This document shows positions 1 through 14,500 of a stretch of 64,000 nt of DNA, piece after piece. The DNA lies in assembly GCA_029931535.1 (NCBI GenBank), contig JAQPZY010001297.1, positions 1,860,001 to 1,924,000 on the forward strand. Direction: 5' to 3'. This stretch comes from Margaritifera margaritifera. Taxonomy: Eukaryota; Mollusca; Bivalvia; Unionida; Margaritiferidae. How positions within the stretch are numbered: position 1 is the first letter of the stretch; each line of letters begins with the position of its first letter. A program made the translations under genes and the position numbers. The notes under the pieces are model-generated. The model saw only the letters and a list, made by a program, of their open reading frames with translations, was not told the origin of the DNA and ran no database searches.

Positions 1-55
1 GAAGTTCGAGAATTTCATCAAATTCTAGAATAATGATGTCTTTTTTTCTTTTCAG

Positions 56-169
56 TTATATCTAGGTATTGTATTAACAGCAGTAGTGGTAGTAACTAGT
101 TGTTTCTCCTATTATCAAGAAACCAAGAGCTCAAGGATTATGGACTCGTTCAAAAATTTGATTCCTCAA
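56..169 (+). CDS. ATP1A-like: Exon: M2 helix and start of actuator linker
   Basis: Thirty-eight codons in phase 0 after a polypyrimidine tract and cag acceptor at 53-55. The donor is caa|gtgagt. The peptide opens with LYLGIV, runs through a valine-rich M2 helix and contains CFSYYQE and SFKNLIPQ, all hallmark Na+/K+-ATPase stretches. The preceding exon with M1 and the main ouabain-resistance loop is upstream of the window. Confidence 0.95.
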
Positions 170-2544
170 GTGAGTATATTGAACTTGTTCAATAAATCTG
201 TACAGAGTGTCCCTGTCAGGTAAACTACCCTATTAAAAGTAGAGTTCAAACATTTCTTTCACATTTCTTTGAAAGGGGACCCGGATAAGGAATGAGATCC
301 TGTCTCATCTGCATAAGCGTAAAGCTCGTGATATTTCTGTGTACAAAGTTAAGGTCCTGTATTAAGTTGTTTGAAAGTTCCATATTACTACATCAGTTGC
401 TGTATTCAACGGAATCTTTGGGATATTATTATTAAATGTATATAGTTTGTACCCTTATATTCCAGTAGTTCCTGCCTCACATACGTAATCAGGAAGCTGG
501 GTCATTATAACGCTGTGTAAAGGCGAGATATCATGTTCCACATGACACTTTTATTCATTGAATGAAACTTTCACGTGTGATATATCTATTTTCAGTATGC
601 ACTTGTTGTGCGAAATGGTGAAAAACAGAATATAAGAGCTGAGGAATTGGTAGTAGGTGATGTAGTTGAAGTCAAATGTGGAGATGGTATACCAGCCGAT
701 ATCAGAGTTATAAGTGCCCATGGATTCAAGGTAATCTTTCTTCTTCTTGTTTTATATCAGAGATAAGAACAATTTTGTAGCAAGATTTTAAATAGTAAAT
801 TGTCTGATCTCAGCATGCAGCTTTTATGTAAAAAATTACTTAAGAAAAAATGATTGATATAGTACTCCCTCAGTATAATGATGTCCATGGGAGTCATGGA
901 ATATACTACCTTATAGTGAGACGGCCTTGTAATGAACTGCATGATACAGTACTCCCTCATTATAATGAGGTCCATGGGAGTCATGGAGTGTACCATCTTA
1001 TAGTGAGACAGACTGATAATGAAATACATGCTACAGTACTCATTTTAGTGCTGTGCATAGGAGTCGTGGAGTATATCACCTTATAGTGAGACAGCCTTGT
1101 AATGAACTGAATGATACAGTACTCCCTCATTATAATGAGGTCTATGGGAGTCGTGGAGTGTACCATCTTATAGTGGGACAGCCTGATAATGATGTACATG
1201 ATACAGTACTCATTATAATGCTGTGCATGGGAGTCGCAGAGTATATCCCTTGTACCGAGAGCCTTATAATGAAGTACATTATACAGTACTCCCTCATTAT
1301 AATGATGTCAAAGGAGTCGTGTTGTATACTAACGTATTGTGAGACAGCCTTGTAATGAAGTACATGATACTGTAGTCATTATAATGCTGTTCATGGGAGC
1401 CGTGGAGTATACCACCTTATTGTGAGACAGCCTTGTATTGAAAGATATGATACAGTACTCCCTCATGATCATGCTGTCCTCAGGAGCGGTGGAATATACC
1501 ACCTTTTAGAGAGGCAGCCTTGTAATGAAGTACATGATAATGTACTTATAATGTCCGTGGAAGTCGTGGAGTATACAACTTTATAGTGAGGCAGCCTTGT
1601 AATGAAGTACATGATAATGTACTTATAATGTCCGTGGAAGTCGTGGAGTATACAACTTTATAGTGAGGCAGCCTTGTAATGAAGTACATGATAATGTACT
1701 TATAATGTCCGTGGAAGTCGCGGGGTATACAACTTTATAGCGAGGCAGCCTTGTAATGAAGTACATGATACGGTACTCTTTATAATGAAGTACATGATAC
1801 GGTACTCTTTATAATGAAGTACATGATACGGTACTCTTCATAATGAAGTACATGATACGGTACTCTTTATAATGCTGTTCATGTGAGTCAGGAGTATACT
1901 ACCTTATATTGAGACCACCTATGACCACACTCACCTTAAAACAGGGACAATATTACAATGAAGGGCATTAGTGCGGAAGTGCTGTAGGTGTGATGTTGAC
2001 TTTATTTTTAATGTAGAAGCTCGTAATAAAATAATGAATGTTATGCATAATTTAGTCGTGAGAATGAATGTTTTTTTAACTTTAATTTAAATGCATTTGG
2101 CAAACCGAGGTGGCCAATCTTCATGCAAAACGATCTCACTAATGATTAACTGAATGAAAATATTGAATTCATACAGCAGGGCTCAAAATTGATGATAATC
2201 TATTTAACTTAGATCAGTAAATTAACAGACATTATTTTCGCAACCAATCTCTCGGCTCAGTAAATGTTTGCTGGCTGGTATCACAACAAGTGGTCTTGTG
2301 CCAGATGTTTCTAATAAACACTCGATGCAAATCCATTTAATGGTTTATTAATCTGTTTATTGTGTAAATGATGACACCCTGAGACTATGATGATAATAAT
2401 GTATGATGAATTACTGCAGCATAAATGGTCATGTGTTGCTCACCACTGATTGTCATAATCCACGACTTCGGAACCTGTTTGATTGGAAAAGGTTGGGAAA
2501 TCGTTGTTTGATACTCTGTCCCAAAGTACTACTACTACTACTAC

Positions 2545-2597
<53 letters not shown>

Positions 2598-5500
2598 GAT
2601 TGTGGAATGTGCCAAAGCACCATGCCAGATCTGCAAATTGAAACATATAATTTCGACTTGCATTGAATTAAAGATTTTGGACCACTGTTCATAAACATCA
2701 TAAAAAGTTACTGAGAGGGCTGCCAGTAAATGAAAGATGTGGAAATTTGCGAGGTGCACAGCTGCCACTGAAACATTATAAATTAGATATAAACTAGAAA
2801 GTGCATGATCTTAAATATGAACAATGAAAGAGTGTCAGAAAATACAATTAATCCTGGGAAAATGTGTACAAAATGGCTAATACATCACAAAGAGAATAAT
2901 GCTTATTGTGTACTGTGAATTAATGTAATTTCATTCAAAGATATCTTCATGGTTTTGTGAAAACTGACATTGTCACTGTATTTGAATTTGTGGAATGAGG
3001 AAGGGGGCCTATTTTTTCCACAGAAATATGATGTTCTTTGATCTTTCAATTCCTGATCTGTATCAACCACAAAGTGGAAAAGATTATCTTTTTTTCTATA
3101 GAAGGCTTGTTTTGAGCTCAAATGGTCATGGACTAGATGGTTCGTTGCCCGTCCACCCATCTATTAGCACAAGTTTGTTATCGCTACTGCTCCTAAACTA
3201 CTTGGAAGAATGCCATGAAACTTTGCACACACATTCATTCCATGGTCTAACTGGTCCTAAATGAAAATCGGGCTGATCTGATGTCCAATATGGCTGACAC
3301 TGTAGCCATGTTCAAAATCTTACCAATTGCTCCTCCTGAACAGAAAGTCATATTGACGTGGGGTTTCACCAGAAGACCTCTTACGATGTCAGATTGGTCC
3401 TAAATTAAAATGGTTCTGATCGTGGTGGCTATTTTGAAAATCTTGCTATTGCTACCCTTAAATGGAAAGTCATTTTGACATGGAATTTTCATCGGAAGAG
3501 TTCCTATGTTGTCTGGCTGGTTTTAAATGAAAATGATACAAAGTAACTCTTAATATGGCCACGATTGTGGTCATCTTGAAAATATTATTTATACTGCTCC
3601 CAAATAGATAGTTATATCAGCATGTGGTTTTCACATATAAACTTCTTACAATACCTAGTTGGTCCTAAATGCAAATGGTGCTAATTGTACATCCAGTATG
3701 GCTGCCTCGATCGCTGTCTTGAACATTTTGATGTAGCTACTCCTTCTGAATGGACGGTTTTATTGAAATTGGGTACTCACCAAACGACTTGTAATGATGT
3801 TGACTTAGTCACAAATGAGCATGGTGTCAGTCTGACATAAAGTATGTCTACCACAGCAGCCAATTTTAAAATCTTGTTATCTCTGAAGAATACCAGAGAT
3901 GATTTCAGCACTCAGAAGTTAAAAGGAAGAAATGGTCTTATTATGAGTTCCTGGAAATTCTTTTTGCCTAGTAGAGTGTCAATTGTTTAGCTTTTTTGGT
4001 CATAGACCAGTTGAGCTTATGGGATGACCTGTTGTCAGTCGTACATCATCCAACCGTTTATTAGTACATTTTGTTATCGACGCTTCTCTGAATCTACTTG
4101 GAAGATTGTCATAAGAATTTACTCGCACATTCATCAAAGGGTCGTTTTGGTTCCTAAATGAAAATGGCGCTGCCTGGATATATAGAAAATCTTGTTATCG
4201 CTACTCTTCCTGAATGGAAAGTCACATCAAGATGGGGTTTTTACCAGAAGATTGCTTGTGATCTCTAGTTGGTCATACATGAAAATAGTGCTTTTCCAGG
4301 GCTGATAAAGTTTTGTTTCATCCACATGCTGAGGACAAGTAGATTCAGAAAATTCACTTGTCTGACACACCTTTTCACTCGTCCCAACATTTCAGTAACT
4401 TGCTTAGATTCGATGAGACATATGTACTTTAATTCGTAGAAAGAATAGAAAGAATACATGTATTACATAATTATTTCTCGAAGGGTAATTTTTTAAGGTA
4501 GGCGGATAATTTACAATTGCTACTTCAGTCACATGTTTTACAAGCTGGATTTGAAAGAATGCCCATGTACATGTCTGGTACCTAGATTAATACTAAGTCA
4601 GTAGTTGATAGCTGTGTCTTTGATAATGGTTGCAGTAACTGCAAATCTTTTTTCGGATTCGTTTAATTCAGGCCATTGGTATTTATCAATCCAATATGAC
4701 TAAACAGTTATGTCTCTTAGCTTTTGTCATATCTGCCATTTTTTCCTGTCAGAGTCTGGCTTAAGTCTGTTTGAGAAATAATAAACTCGGACTCAGTGAT
4801 AGGCTTACATTTTATTCCGCCTTGTTCATCTGAATTTTATTTCTGATTCTTCCTTATTTCTTCTTTGGAAAAATAATTTAGTAAACTCGTTTTATTTGCA
4901 TAGTAAAGATCACTAAGCTCAACAGTTACTTCTTAAGTGATCAAGACGTGAATTTTGTCATTAAATTATCAACACAGACAACTCCTTAATTAGCGTAATT
5001 GACTTGCTTCAAAAACAATATCGCATGTAGCAGCTGATCACCTCTATAATGAATTAAACAGTTCAAGAATCATTACTGTATTTTAAACAGTTCATAAAGG
5101 AATCCAACACAGATGTGGGTAAAATACGTTTCAATCATTTACTTGCATTGATTCATTTTGATTGAAAGTCAACGTGCGGTCCGCTCATGAGTATCTGGTT
5201 TGAGTAAACACAATTTTAATGTCAGTAAGAACTTAGCTGTTACTATTATTTAGTTTTACCTTTCCGCAATGGAAATACCTTGACCATGCTAGATGCACTA
5301 ACTCCCTGTTCTAGAGATATCAAGAATAATTACTGCGGATAGACCCAGTCTAACCTATGTCATCGGCCCGTGAGTTATAGGGCATCCTCGTTCTTTTTCG
5401 GACAACCATTGAGGCAACACGTGGAAGAAGCACTATTAAGAGAAAAAATATCTACATGTGATGGTTTTGCTAATAACCAGGGGCAGAGATTCATAATTCT

Positions 5501-8500
5501 TTGTAGTGAAATTATCATCCGTCTGTATCTATACAAAATTTATTGCTTGATAAGATAACATTGATAATTTCTAATTCGAGCGTTACCGCACAACAAGCCA
5601 CCTACCCTCCCTACTCCTACATAAGGGTGTGGAGCATTGCGGTAGGAGTTTGTAATAATTATTACGGGTTGTCACAAAGTATCCATTCTCAGTTTAAACA
5701 ACAGTGTTTAAAATTTGACGGGTATCCTGATATTATTGTGATTATTGTTACTAATGCAATATCGTGGTCACAACAGGAAATCTCCTAATAGTTGGTTTTT
5801 AGTAGAGATTTGCATGTGCCCCAAAACTGTTTCAGTAATGTGTCAACATTTCTATTATTTAAGCAATGATGTTCTTGTGTTTATAATTTGTAAAAGCGAA
5901 TAAAACGAATAAACCCTGACATTTTTGTTTTTCAGTACAAATCAGTGGAGAAGAGTAACAACGTGCCTAACGCAACCCTTATTGTCATTATATTTCATCT
6001 CTCATTTGATATCATATTAAAGTTTCTTGTTTCAGAAGTTTTATTTACAGATGTCTCAAACGGTTGATAAGTGTGGGCATAAGAAAGGCCCATGGGACAC
6101 TCACACAATTTGTATATCATGCACAAAATGTACACGAATGGAAGTATGCCCCATTTGTTGTCTGTGTCAGATAACATTTGGAACTTTGCCGAAAGTCGGC
6201 GCATATATAAAGAAGCAAGTTCTTCTTCTCTTGGATCAATTGGATCTCAGATTGTGCAAAACTTAGCTGGAATTAACTGCGTTTCCCAGAAAAATAAATG
6301 ACAGGGCAGCATCTTCCAAGATAGAAAACTGTTACTACCTGTGAGGAAGTAACATATATTTCTCAGAGGATCGTGTGCGCTCCGTTAAATAAAAAAGGGA
6401 AGAACAGCACCCCTCTTAGACAAGATAGTGCGTCTTCCAAAAAAAGGCAGCTTCTATCGTAAAGGACACTAAAATTGCAGGGTCTGAGTGCACCCCACTA
6501 ACTGTAGGAGGGAGGGGAAGCACCGTTCCAAGATCAAGCACAGTAATACCTCCGGTCGGGATAGGACTGAGCCCTGATATAGAGACTGCTTGCGCCTCTC
6601 CTTCAGGTGAGAGGCAAGAATTTCATAGTACCCGAGGTCAGGAGAGGAATAGATCACGTAACCCCAAGAGGGTTATACGTCGCTCAAGTTCTTCTAGTTC
6701 TGAGGAGAGTCCCCTCAGATCTAGATCGCCATTGATTGTAAGTAACCGGTCAGCAGACACGGGGCACCGACATCAACACATGCCGAATCGAGGTATATCG
6801 TCAGGTATAGGTTCGTATATACCCCTTTTGCTACATTACCTATTTATCCAATAACGCTCCCGGGATAGGAAATTGGACCGATGTCCCTTCTTACCCAAAT
6901 TTTCCCTTTTAACTATTATGGTATGCAAACTTATTCCTTCAAGGGAGACATGAGCCTCTACCACAATGGATGTCTTCTATATTGCGCTATATAACTACAA
7001 GTGATGAAGTTAGAAGACCACCAAATGTACGCAGGAAAGGTCATCAGGCAAGGAGAGGGTTATTCTCCCTTCCCCCTAAGAGGCCCAGGAGAGATGAGAA
7101 AGAGTCTCGCTCTTCTGACACGACAACCATTAAGGACAATTCTGTCGTTCCCCGTGCTGAGTCACATAATATATATGTCCCTACTTCCGGCCTTCCCCGC
7201 AGAGGGATCGTCCAGTGTCCATTTCTCCTGCATCCCACCAAAGTTTGGAACGGGAAGATGATGATGCTTTGTCGATTATATTAGATTTCCATGAATTTAT
7301 TGAAGTTCAAGATGATCGGGTACACCCTCCCTCTGAGGATCTCCGAACCCTTCTCACCAAGCGTCACAAATAGTCGAGGAGGAGACATCATCATTCGACA
7401 TGACTGTAAACGAACTCTACCGCTTTCTTTCCCCTGATATGTGCCCTAAGCCTACGTGTCCAAATGACACAAAGATTCTTTCTTGCTTGCACAAATTGTC
7501 AGGGTCAATGTCCAGACCGGATTTGCTGTTAATTCCTCACTCAGCGATGTTCAGAGAAGTAAATTGCGCAAGGACTGAGCAAAGGTCAAAATCGGCAAGA
7601 CAAAATAAAGGGTGGTCGGTCACCTTAGCTGCACTGAAACCCTTAGTATCAGCCTCGATCTATAAGGTTCATTCATCCGCCTGGCCAGTAATCTACCCCC
7701 CCGGACGCCGCAGCTTTACAAGTGGGCACTTCAGCGGGATCATTTCCTCTCCTCTCAGTTAAGTCCGTAGAGCATTAGAGTCAAAGGCCAGATCATTAGT
7801 GACCATAGATTCACACGCTGATCTGTTTTCAGCAGCTTTCTGCAGTTTACGGAAGGAAGACTCATTATCAACCGGTGCCTGGCAATGGTTACTAGAGGCT
7901 GTATCTAAGACTTCGAGACATGCATTGTCTACGGCGGTGGCGTCATCAGCGGAGCTTCTGTACCTCCGTCGAGATGTATCTTTGGATTCTGTGAAGTTTT
8001 TGTTAGAACACAGCAAGAATTGTCTTTAATTTGCACCCTTGGAATCTGAGACCTTATTCAGCGCTCTCATTCCCAATATTGTCTAAGGACATAATGGACC
8101 AACAACACAGGTCTCTTGCGTCGGTTAGTGGCCTGTCGAAACCGGCCAGTAATCGAAAAACAATTCGATCGAGCAGTGGGTCAGCCACAATTCCAACAAA
8201 AAGGTACACAGCCACAACGAAAAAAGTAGACAGCCCCCCGTGGTCCATTCCAGAAATTGGCAAGGCAAGGTCTAGGCGAACAATCTACTTTTGTCTCCTC
8301 CTTTTTTCTCTCCTCAAGGGGCTCAGCTGATATTTCAGCATCCACTATCTCTCAATGGATTTCGCTCACCATCAAGAGAGTTTATGCGTCTCTCACAGAA
8401 AGAGACTTAAGGTTCACGAGGATAAAAGCCCATGAAGTCACGACTATCTCTACAACCTGGCATATCTCAATCACTCATTTTAGACGATATTATGAAGACT

Positions 8501-11500
8501 GCGTTTCGGCGATGGCACACAACCTTCTCCTCTTTTTACCTTCGGTCATTACCTGAGCCAGGGTATATTGTCTCTTGGTCCTATTGTCGCTGCACAGTCA
8601 GCGATTCAGACTACTGCTGCATACCCCCAGTTGAGTGGCTGGGCTACATGATGCAATTGTTCCACATTTTACTCCTTTTCAGTCCATCAGCCACCCTCCT
8701 TACTGACAAATTCAGCTTAATAATAGTGACAGGTAAGTTATTACTGACATTAAAAGGTATTTTTTGCGGGATTAAAACTAATCTAAATTATGTAATACTT
8801 ATCTTTCACTATTGGATACCTTTGTCCCACCCCGCGATGATGTCCTTCATTAGCCAAAAGTCCTGAAGAAGAATGAAGACGCGCTATAGCGCACGAGCCG
8901 ATGACATTGGTCAGGCTGGGTCGATGCACGTGTTCGAAGAAATCTCTAGAACAGGGTGTTGGCACATCTAGCACGAACGAGGTATTTCAATTGCGGAAAG
9001 ATAAAACTTAATAATTGTGACAGGTATTACATAATTAAAATTAGTTTTACTCCCTCCAAAAAGTACATTTAAAAAGGTCGTTTAAGACACGGATAACTAG
9101 TCATAGCGGCTTTGTTTTCTTTGAAGTGTTTTGATTAGATGCTAATTGGGTCTCTTAGTCCAATATCCAGTCAAATGGTAATCAGAATGTGGGCACATGC
9201 GACATGTTATCAATGACCATTGATGGTAAGCGTGATATGTCATGGAATGTGAATGAATAAATGGAGAGAGATAGATTCAAGCATTCAGTATGCAAGGAGG
9301 CCATGAATAGATAGATAATGGTAAATAAAGTTATTCAAGCATGAAAATTAGCGCTTGCCTGACTTGTTTTACAAAAGGAAAAGAAAACACATGTCGTGGA
9401 AATGTTAATATTAATAATACAACATCTGTCACTATCATATATATCTGTACCCTCTCTGCAATGGAAAAACCCTCGTCTGTGAGAGATGTACCATCCTTCC
9501 ATTCTAAAATGTTTTAGAACATGTGCATCGACCCATTCTTTTCCGGACAAATTCTTCATAGATGATGTTTCTCTACCTGTTTACACCTTGGTTAGTATAC
9601 GACCTTGAGCTTTTTATTCACAGGTAAGTAGTAAGGATAAACGAGGCCGACAAAATCCTTGCTATTATTAAAGATCATGAAACATTTTTTTTCAGAAATG
9701 TTTATTTCAGAAAATGTCACACAGTATGAGAAAGTGTGGGCATAACAATCCCCCATGGGACACTTGCACCACATGTCTTTCATGAACAAAAATTTAGTTG
9801 AATGAACGGGTGTCGCTTTTGTTGCCTATTGTCCTACATGACCTGGGACATCACAGAAAGCAGGCATACAACATAGGGAAGGACAGAAGTAAGTTCTTCT
9901 TCCTCTTCGTCTGATTCCTCTAAATTTCAGACTGTATCTAATACTGGGATCGAATGCGTCCCCATAAATAAAAGGGGGAGGACAACCCGTTACAAAACTG
10001 TTACTGCCCTTGAGGAGGAAACCGTTTCTTCTCGTGGGATCGAGTACGCTCCGCCAAATAAAAGATGGAGGAGAAGAATCTTTTAAGAAGAGGGCAGAAT
10101 CTATCGTTAAGGGCCACCAGCTTGGTGCTGTGATCGAGTGGAACACCGAATATAAGCGGGAGGGACGGCACCTTCCCTGACAAAGATAGTGCACCTAATA
10201 AGAAAGGCTATACGTTTGTATCATTTCCCCTTCCCTTATGAGGCTCGGAAAATACGAGAAGGGTTCTTGCTCTTTTGTCAAGGCACCTGTAATGGACAGT
10301 CCACGAACTCTCCGTAAGCGGTCACAGGATAGCTATGTCCCTACTTTCCAAGCTTCCCTGAGAAGGGATAATTTCGGGTCTAATAGTCCATTATCCCAAC
10401 CTAGATTTGGATCAGGATGATGGTGCCTTGGTTATAATAGTAGATTTCAATGAATTTGCTAATGATCACGAGGTAGGGTTTTCCTTCCCCTCCTAGGATC
10501 TCCAAATCCTTCCCACCAGGCATCTAAGGTGGTCCAAGAGGAAGAGACAAAGTCCTTTGACAAATGCTGTTAATGAAGTTTACCGCCTTCTTCCACTTAA
10601 TCTGTGCCCAAAGCCTTCGGGATGTAGATACACCAAGATCCTTTCCAGTTTGGAAAGATTTTCAGGTGCTTGATCAGGTGCTCTTGCTCCCTCACTCATC
10701 TATGGTCCTTGAACAAGTGCAGAGGCTTGACAAAGGGCAAGAACCTGAGAGGCAAAATAAGGGGTGGTTAGTCTCTTCTGCTGTTTTGAGACATTCAGTC
10801 TCAGCCTCCAGCTACTTCTACTCCCGGACTCCGTGACCTCGCTAGTGGGGATTTCGTCTGGGTTATTTGCTTGTCTCTCAAAAACATTAGAGGCTTAGGA
10901 GGCCAACAATAGCATCACATGTGGCCTCCTTCAGTCTTCTTCCTCTCGCTTTGCAACTGTTGTTGGAGGCTGTAGACATCAAGGCACGCAATGTCTAGAG
11001 CCTTGGCATTGTCCAAGCCATGCCGTTTGGTCTAGTCTAGGTACCCAAGATCTTCAACAAACTGAAGTGAGTAGTGGCTGTGCACTAGAGATATTTGTGG
11101 ATTCCTCTTAGACAGTACACCGACGACTGGTTGCTACACAACAGCAACAAACAGTCCATTTTACTTCATATGACCTGCTGTTTGTCCGATGTGACTCAGA
11201 TAGGACTTTTTCCAAACTTAGAGGAATCAGATCGCGTTCCTTCTCAAGAATTCGAGTACATAGGAATAAATAACCTCACTATTTTGGGACGGGTTTGTGT
11301 TTCCCAGAAAGAATAGGTAGAATCCTGGATCTGTTGAGGACTCTACAGGCGAAGACTTCGTTAACTACTCGTCTTTCTCTTTCTCTTCTGGGGACCTTGA
11401 GCGGCAGACGTGGTACCCCTAGGGAGACTCCATTAAAGTCCTCTTTAGTTTCTTCTGCTGGTGACCGCACAAAGATCCTCTGTCAGACTGTTTTTTTCTA

Positions 11501-14500
11501 GGGTCGATTTTTAGTACCATATCGAGTGGTGGTACAATCAAGAAAGATTTCTGAATGGAGCTACACCGCATGTCATCAAATCACACCCCTATCTGTGCAC
11601 CGACGCGTCAGATTCATAGTGGGGCGCTCATTTAGAGCCAGAAGGAGTATTTTTCCAGGGTCTTTCGTCCCAGGAAGAAAGTCTCCTCCAGGTAAACTAC
11701 TTGGAAATGGAAACAAGTGGAAGTTTGGAAACCTCTACGCTGGGTAATCAGAAAGAATTTACAATCCGCGTTCATCACAGTTCAGGGAAGAAACATATTC
11801 TTGTTGACAGTTTGTGCAGGACAGGCAGGATATTTCTAATGAAACGATCTCTGGATCAAGCAGTTGCAGAATCCTTGTTTCGTCTATGGGGATAACCACT
11901 AGTGGACTTGTTTGCAACGAGACTGAACAGGTACTTGCGAAGGTCAGGACATCTACAGCTAAGATTATCCTCATAGCACCTCTGTGGCCTCAACTATCTT
12001 GGCTAGGCGACCCTGTCGACTTGTTGACAGACGTACTCAGGGTGTTAACTCAGTAGAAGATTCTACTGTTGCAACATAAGGGGTATCTTTTTCACAACTG
12101 TCCTCATTCTCCACCTTCACGCTTGGTTCATCTCAAACGATCTATTCGCCAGACAAAGTCTTCAAACAAGATCACCAACTTCATCGTTCATGTCCGGAGA
12201 TGACCTATCTCTAAGGATCTTTCCATGATTCCAAGCGGTGAATATTTTGTGATTGGTGCACTAGGAAACGCATTTTCCTAGCTACCAATGTCTTTCTAAA
12301 GTATCCGATTTTCTACTCTTCCTCTTTGAAGAAAAGTCATGTTCGTCTTCCATAATCAAAGGTTATAGGGCAGCCCTCTCAAACACACTTAAATTCTCCA
12401 AGGGCCCGGCTATTGGATCAGATCTTCCCTTAGCGGATCTTATTAAGTACTCTGCGCTGCAGAGACCGCTGTCTCGCTCCTTGATGCCGATATGGATTCT
12501 CGTGTGTTTTTTTTTTGCCTTGACAAAAGCCCCATATGAATCACTGAGCGAGGCTTCATTTGAAAATCTTGCACTTTAAACTATGTTTCTTCTAGATCTA
12601 TCTTTGGCATGCAGAAGAAGCGAAACTGCTTGCGATCTCTATAGAGGAGGGATGCTTTAGGTACAATGGAAATTATAACTATGTTTTACTTTGTCAGCCA
12701 GGTTATCTTGCAATAAATACCCGAACTTCCATCAGTACTTCCATCTCCGATTGAGATCCCCAGTCTCAGTCGCATCTGTGCTCGGGATGATCAGGATATA
12801 CTCCTTTGCCCAGTTGGGGCACTTAGGTTCTATTTGGTATCTTTAAAAGGGAGAGAGTGTAGGAAAAAACTTTTCCTTCCCTTAAAGGGCTCAGCTGATA
12901 TTTCAGCATTCATTATATCTAGATGGATTCACTCACAACTAGTATCAGGAGCGCTTATTGGTCACTTACCAAGAAAGACTTTTCATTTATGAGAATTAAA
13001 GTCCACAAAGAAAGGGCTATCGCTACTTCTTGGCCCAGCCTCAGCCATTTGCCCCTGGAGCTCTGTGATCGTATATTATCTTCTCGTTTTACCTTCAGTC
13101 CTTATCAAACCAGAGCCAAGGTATTTTTTCTCTTGGTCCAATAGTTGCAGTACAAACAGCGACCCAACCTGCTGTTATATATCAGCAATGGACGCCTCTT
13201 CTTAAATTGAGTAATTTTATTCCAACTGAGGTCATCAACCTCCATGCAAACTGACAAATTCAACTATATGATAGTGACAGTAATAGCGTTATCGTGATAT
13301 TAAAATATATACATATATATATATTTTTTTTTTTTTTTTTTTTGGGGGGGGGGGTAAAACTAATTTTAATGTTGTAATACTTACATGTCACTATTAGAGG
13401 ACCTTCTCCAGCCCCGATGTGATGTCCTTCATTAGTCAAGGTCGCATAAAAGAATGAGACGTTATTGCACATGGGCTTATGACGTGGAGTCAGACTAGGT
13501 CGATGTACCTGTTCTAGAGGATAGTACGTATCTCAAAGCCAAAGGTTTTTCTATTGTGAAAAGGGTAAAGCTACACAATAGTGACAGGTAAGTACGTAAG
13601 TATTACATAATTAAAATTAGTTTACCCACCTCAAAAAACAAAAAAAAAAGGGAAAAAAAGGAAAAGAAAAAACATTACATTTTACTTGTCCGACATATGT
13701 CGGGCTATGGGATTTTCTAGGCGCTGGTTTTTTAACATCTATTATTGCTGTAATGGCAGCCATTTTGAAATTCTTGGTATCACTACTCCTAAACAGAAAG
13801 TCATATCGACATGGGGTTTTCAACAGAAGATTTCCTATGGTATCTAGTTGGTACTAGATGAAAATATTGCTGAGCTGATGTCCATTTTTTTGCCAACAGG
13901 CTGGACATCTTGGAAATCTTAACGCTACTTCACCTGAATTGATGGTCATATCAATATAGGATTTTCATCAGAAGACTTCTTGATCGTCTCGTTGGTCCTA
14001 AATGACAATGGTGCCGATCTTGCATCCAGTATGACTGCCACAGAAGTCATCTTGAAAATATTGTATTGCTCAGGAATATTAGAGGTGGTTTCAAACAGTC
14101 TGCAGTAGAACGAATAAACAATCTTATCTTGGATCCCTGGAAGTTCTTTTAGGTTGCATCAGGGTCTTCGAGATAGACTCTTGCTTATTTTTTTTTCATA
14201 AATATTTTGTTTCTTTACAAAACTTTGTACATGAATTCAAAGCAGGACAGCACATCATGTAGTGAACATTAGGATCTGGCTCCTGGGTAGATGGCTGGGG
14301 ATAGGGTGACGACTGGGGCGGAGGGATGGTGGTGGCGAGAGTAGATGTGGAGATTTGTGATGGTGTGCCATTGAAGTAACACTGTTTCAAATCGCTTTCA
14401 GCAAATTCAGATATCATTTGTAAAACGTGGGCATTCTGAGATTATGTGCCATCTATTGCCCTCAACTTGGCATAAAATACGAGTGAATGTTCAAATATAA

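Larger units (their letters stand above)
5195..9062 (+). mobile_element. DIRS-like retrotransposon copy A, internally deleted
   Basis: The left end (about 5202-5480, with CTTTCCGCAATGG and AGATGCACTAAC) is the inverted complement of the right end (about 8830-9062, with GATGCACGTGTTC and AATTGCGGAAAG). This matches the inverted termini of DIRS elements. Inside are decayed gag-like frames (6040-8250) that join abruptly to the last part of a tyrosine recombinase (about 8315-8560). Reverse transcriptase, RNase H and most of the recombinase are missing, so the copy is about 3.9 kb against about 5.8 kb inferred for copy C without its insertions. It cannot move on its own. Confidence 0.85.
9395..13640 (+). 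mobile_element. DIRS-like retrotransposon copy B, partly deleted
   Basis: The left terminus is near 9395-9560 (CTGTCACTATC, CTCTGCAATGGAAAAACCC, GTGCATCGACCC). The right terminus is at 13380-13640 (TGTCACTATTAG, GTCGATGTACCTGTTC, CAATAGTGACAGGTAAGTA). Internal order is gag, reverse transcriptase palm and thumb, RNase H, recombinase. The gag 3' end and the first part of the reverse transcriptase are deleted near 11000. A T23-G11 homopolymer pair (about 13323-13354) lies in the internal inverted-repeat region. Many stops: a dead copy. Confidence 0.85.

Noticed and set aside
856..1355. Overlapping open frames of 72-100 codons on both strands
   Set aside because: They fall wholly within the tandem satellite and repeat with its period; no splice or start context.
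2403..2701. Frames rich in Leu, Ile or Asn
   Set aside because: Produced by the trinucleotide microsatellite.
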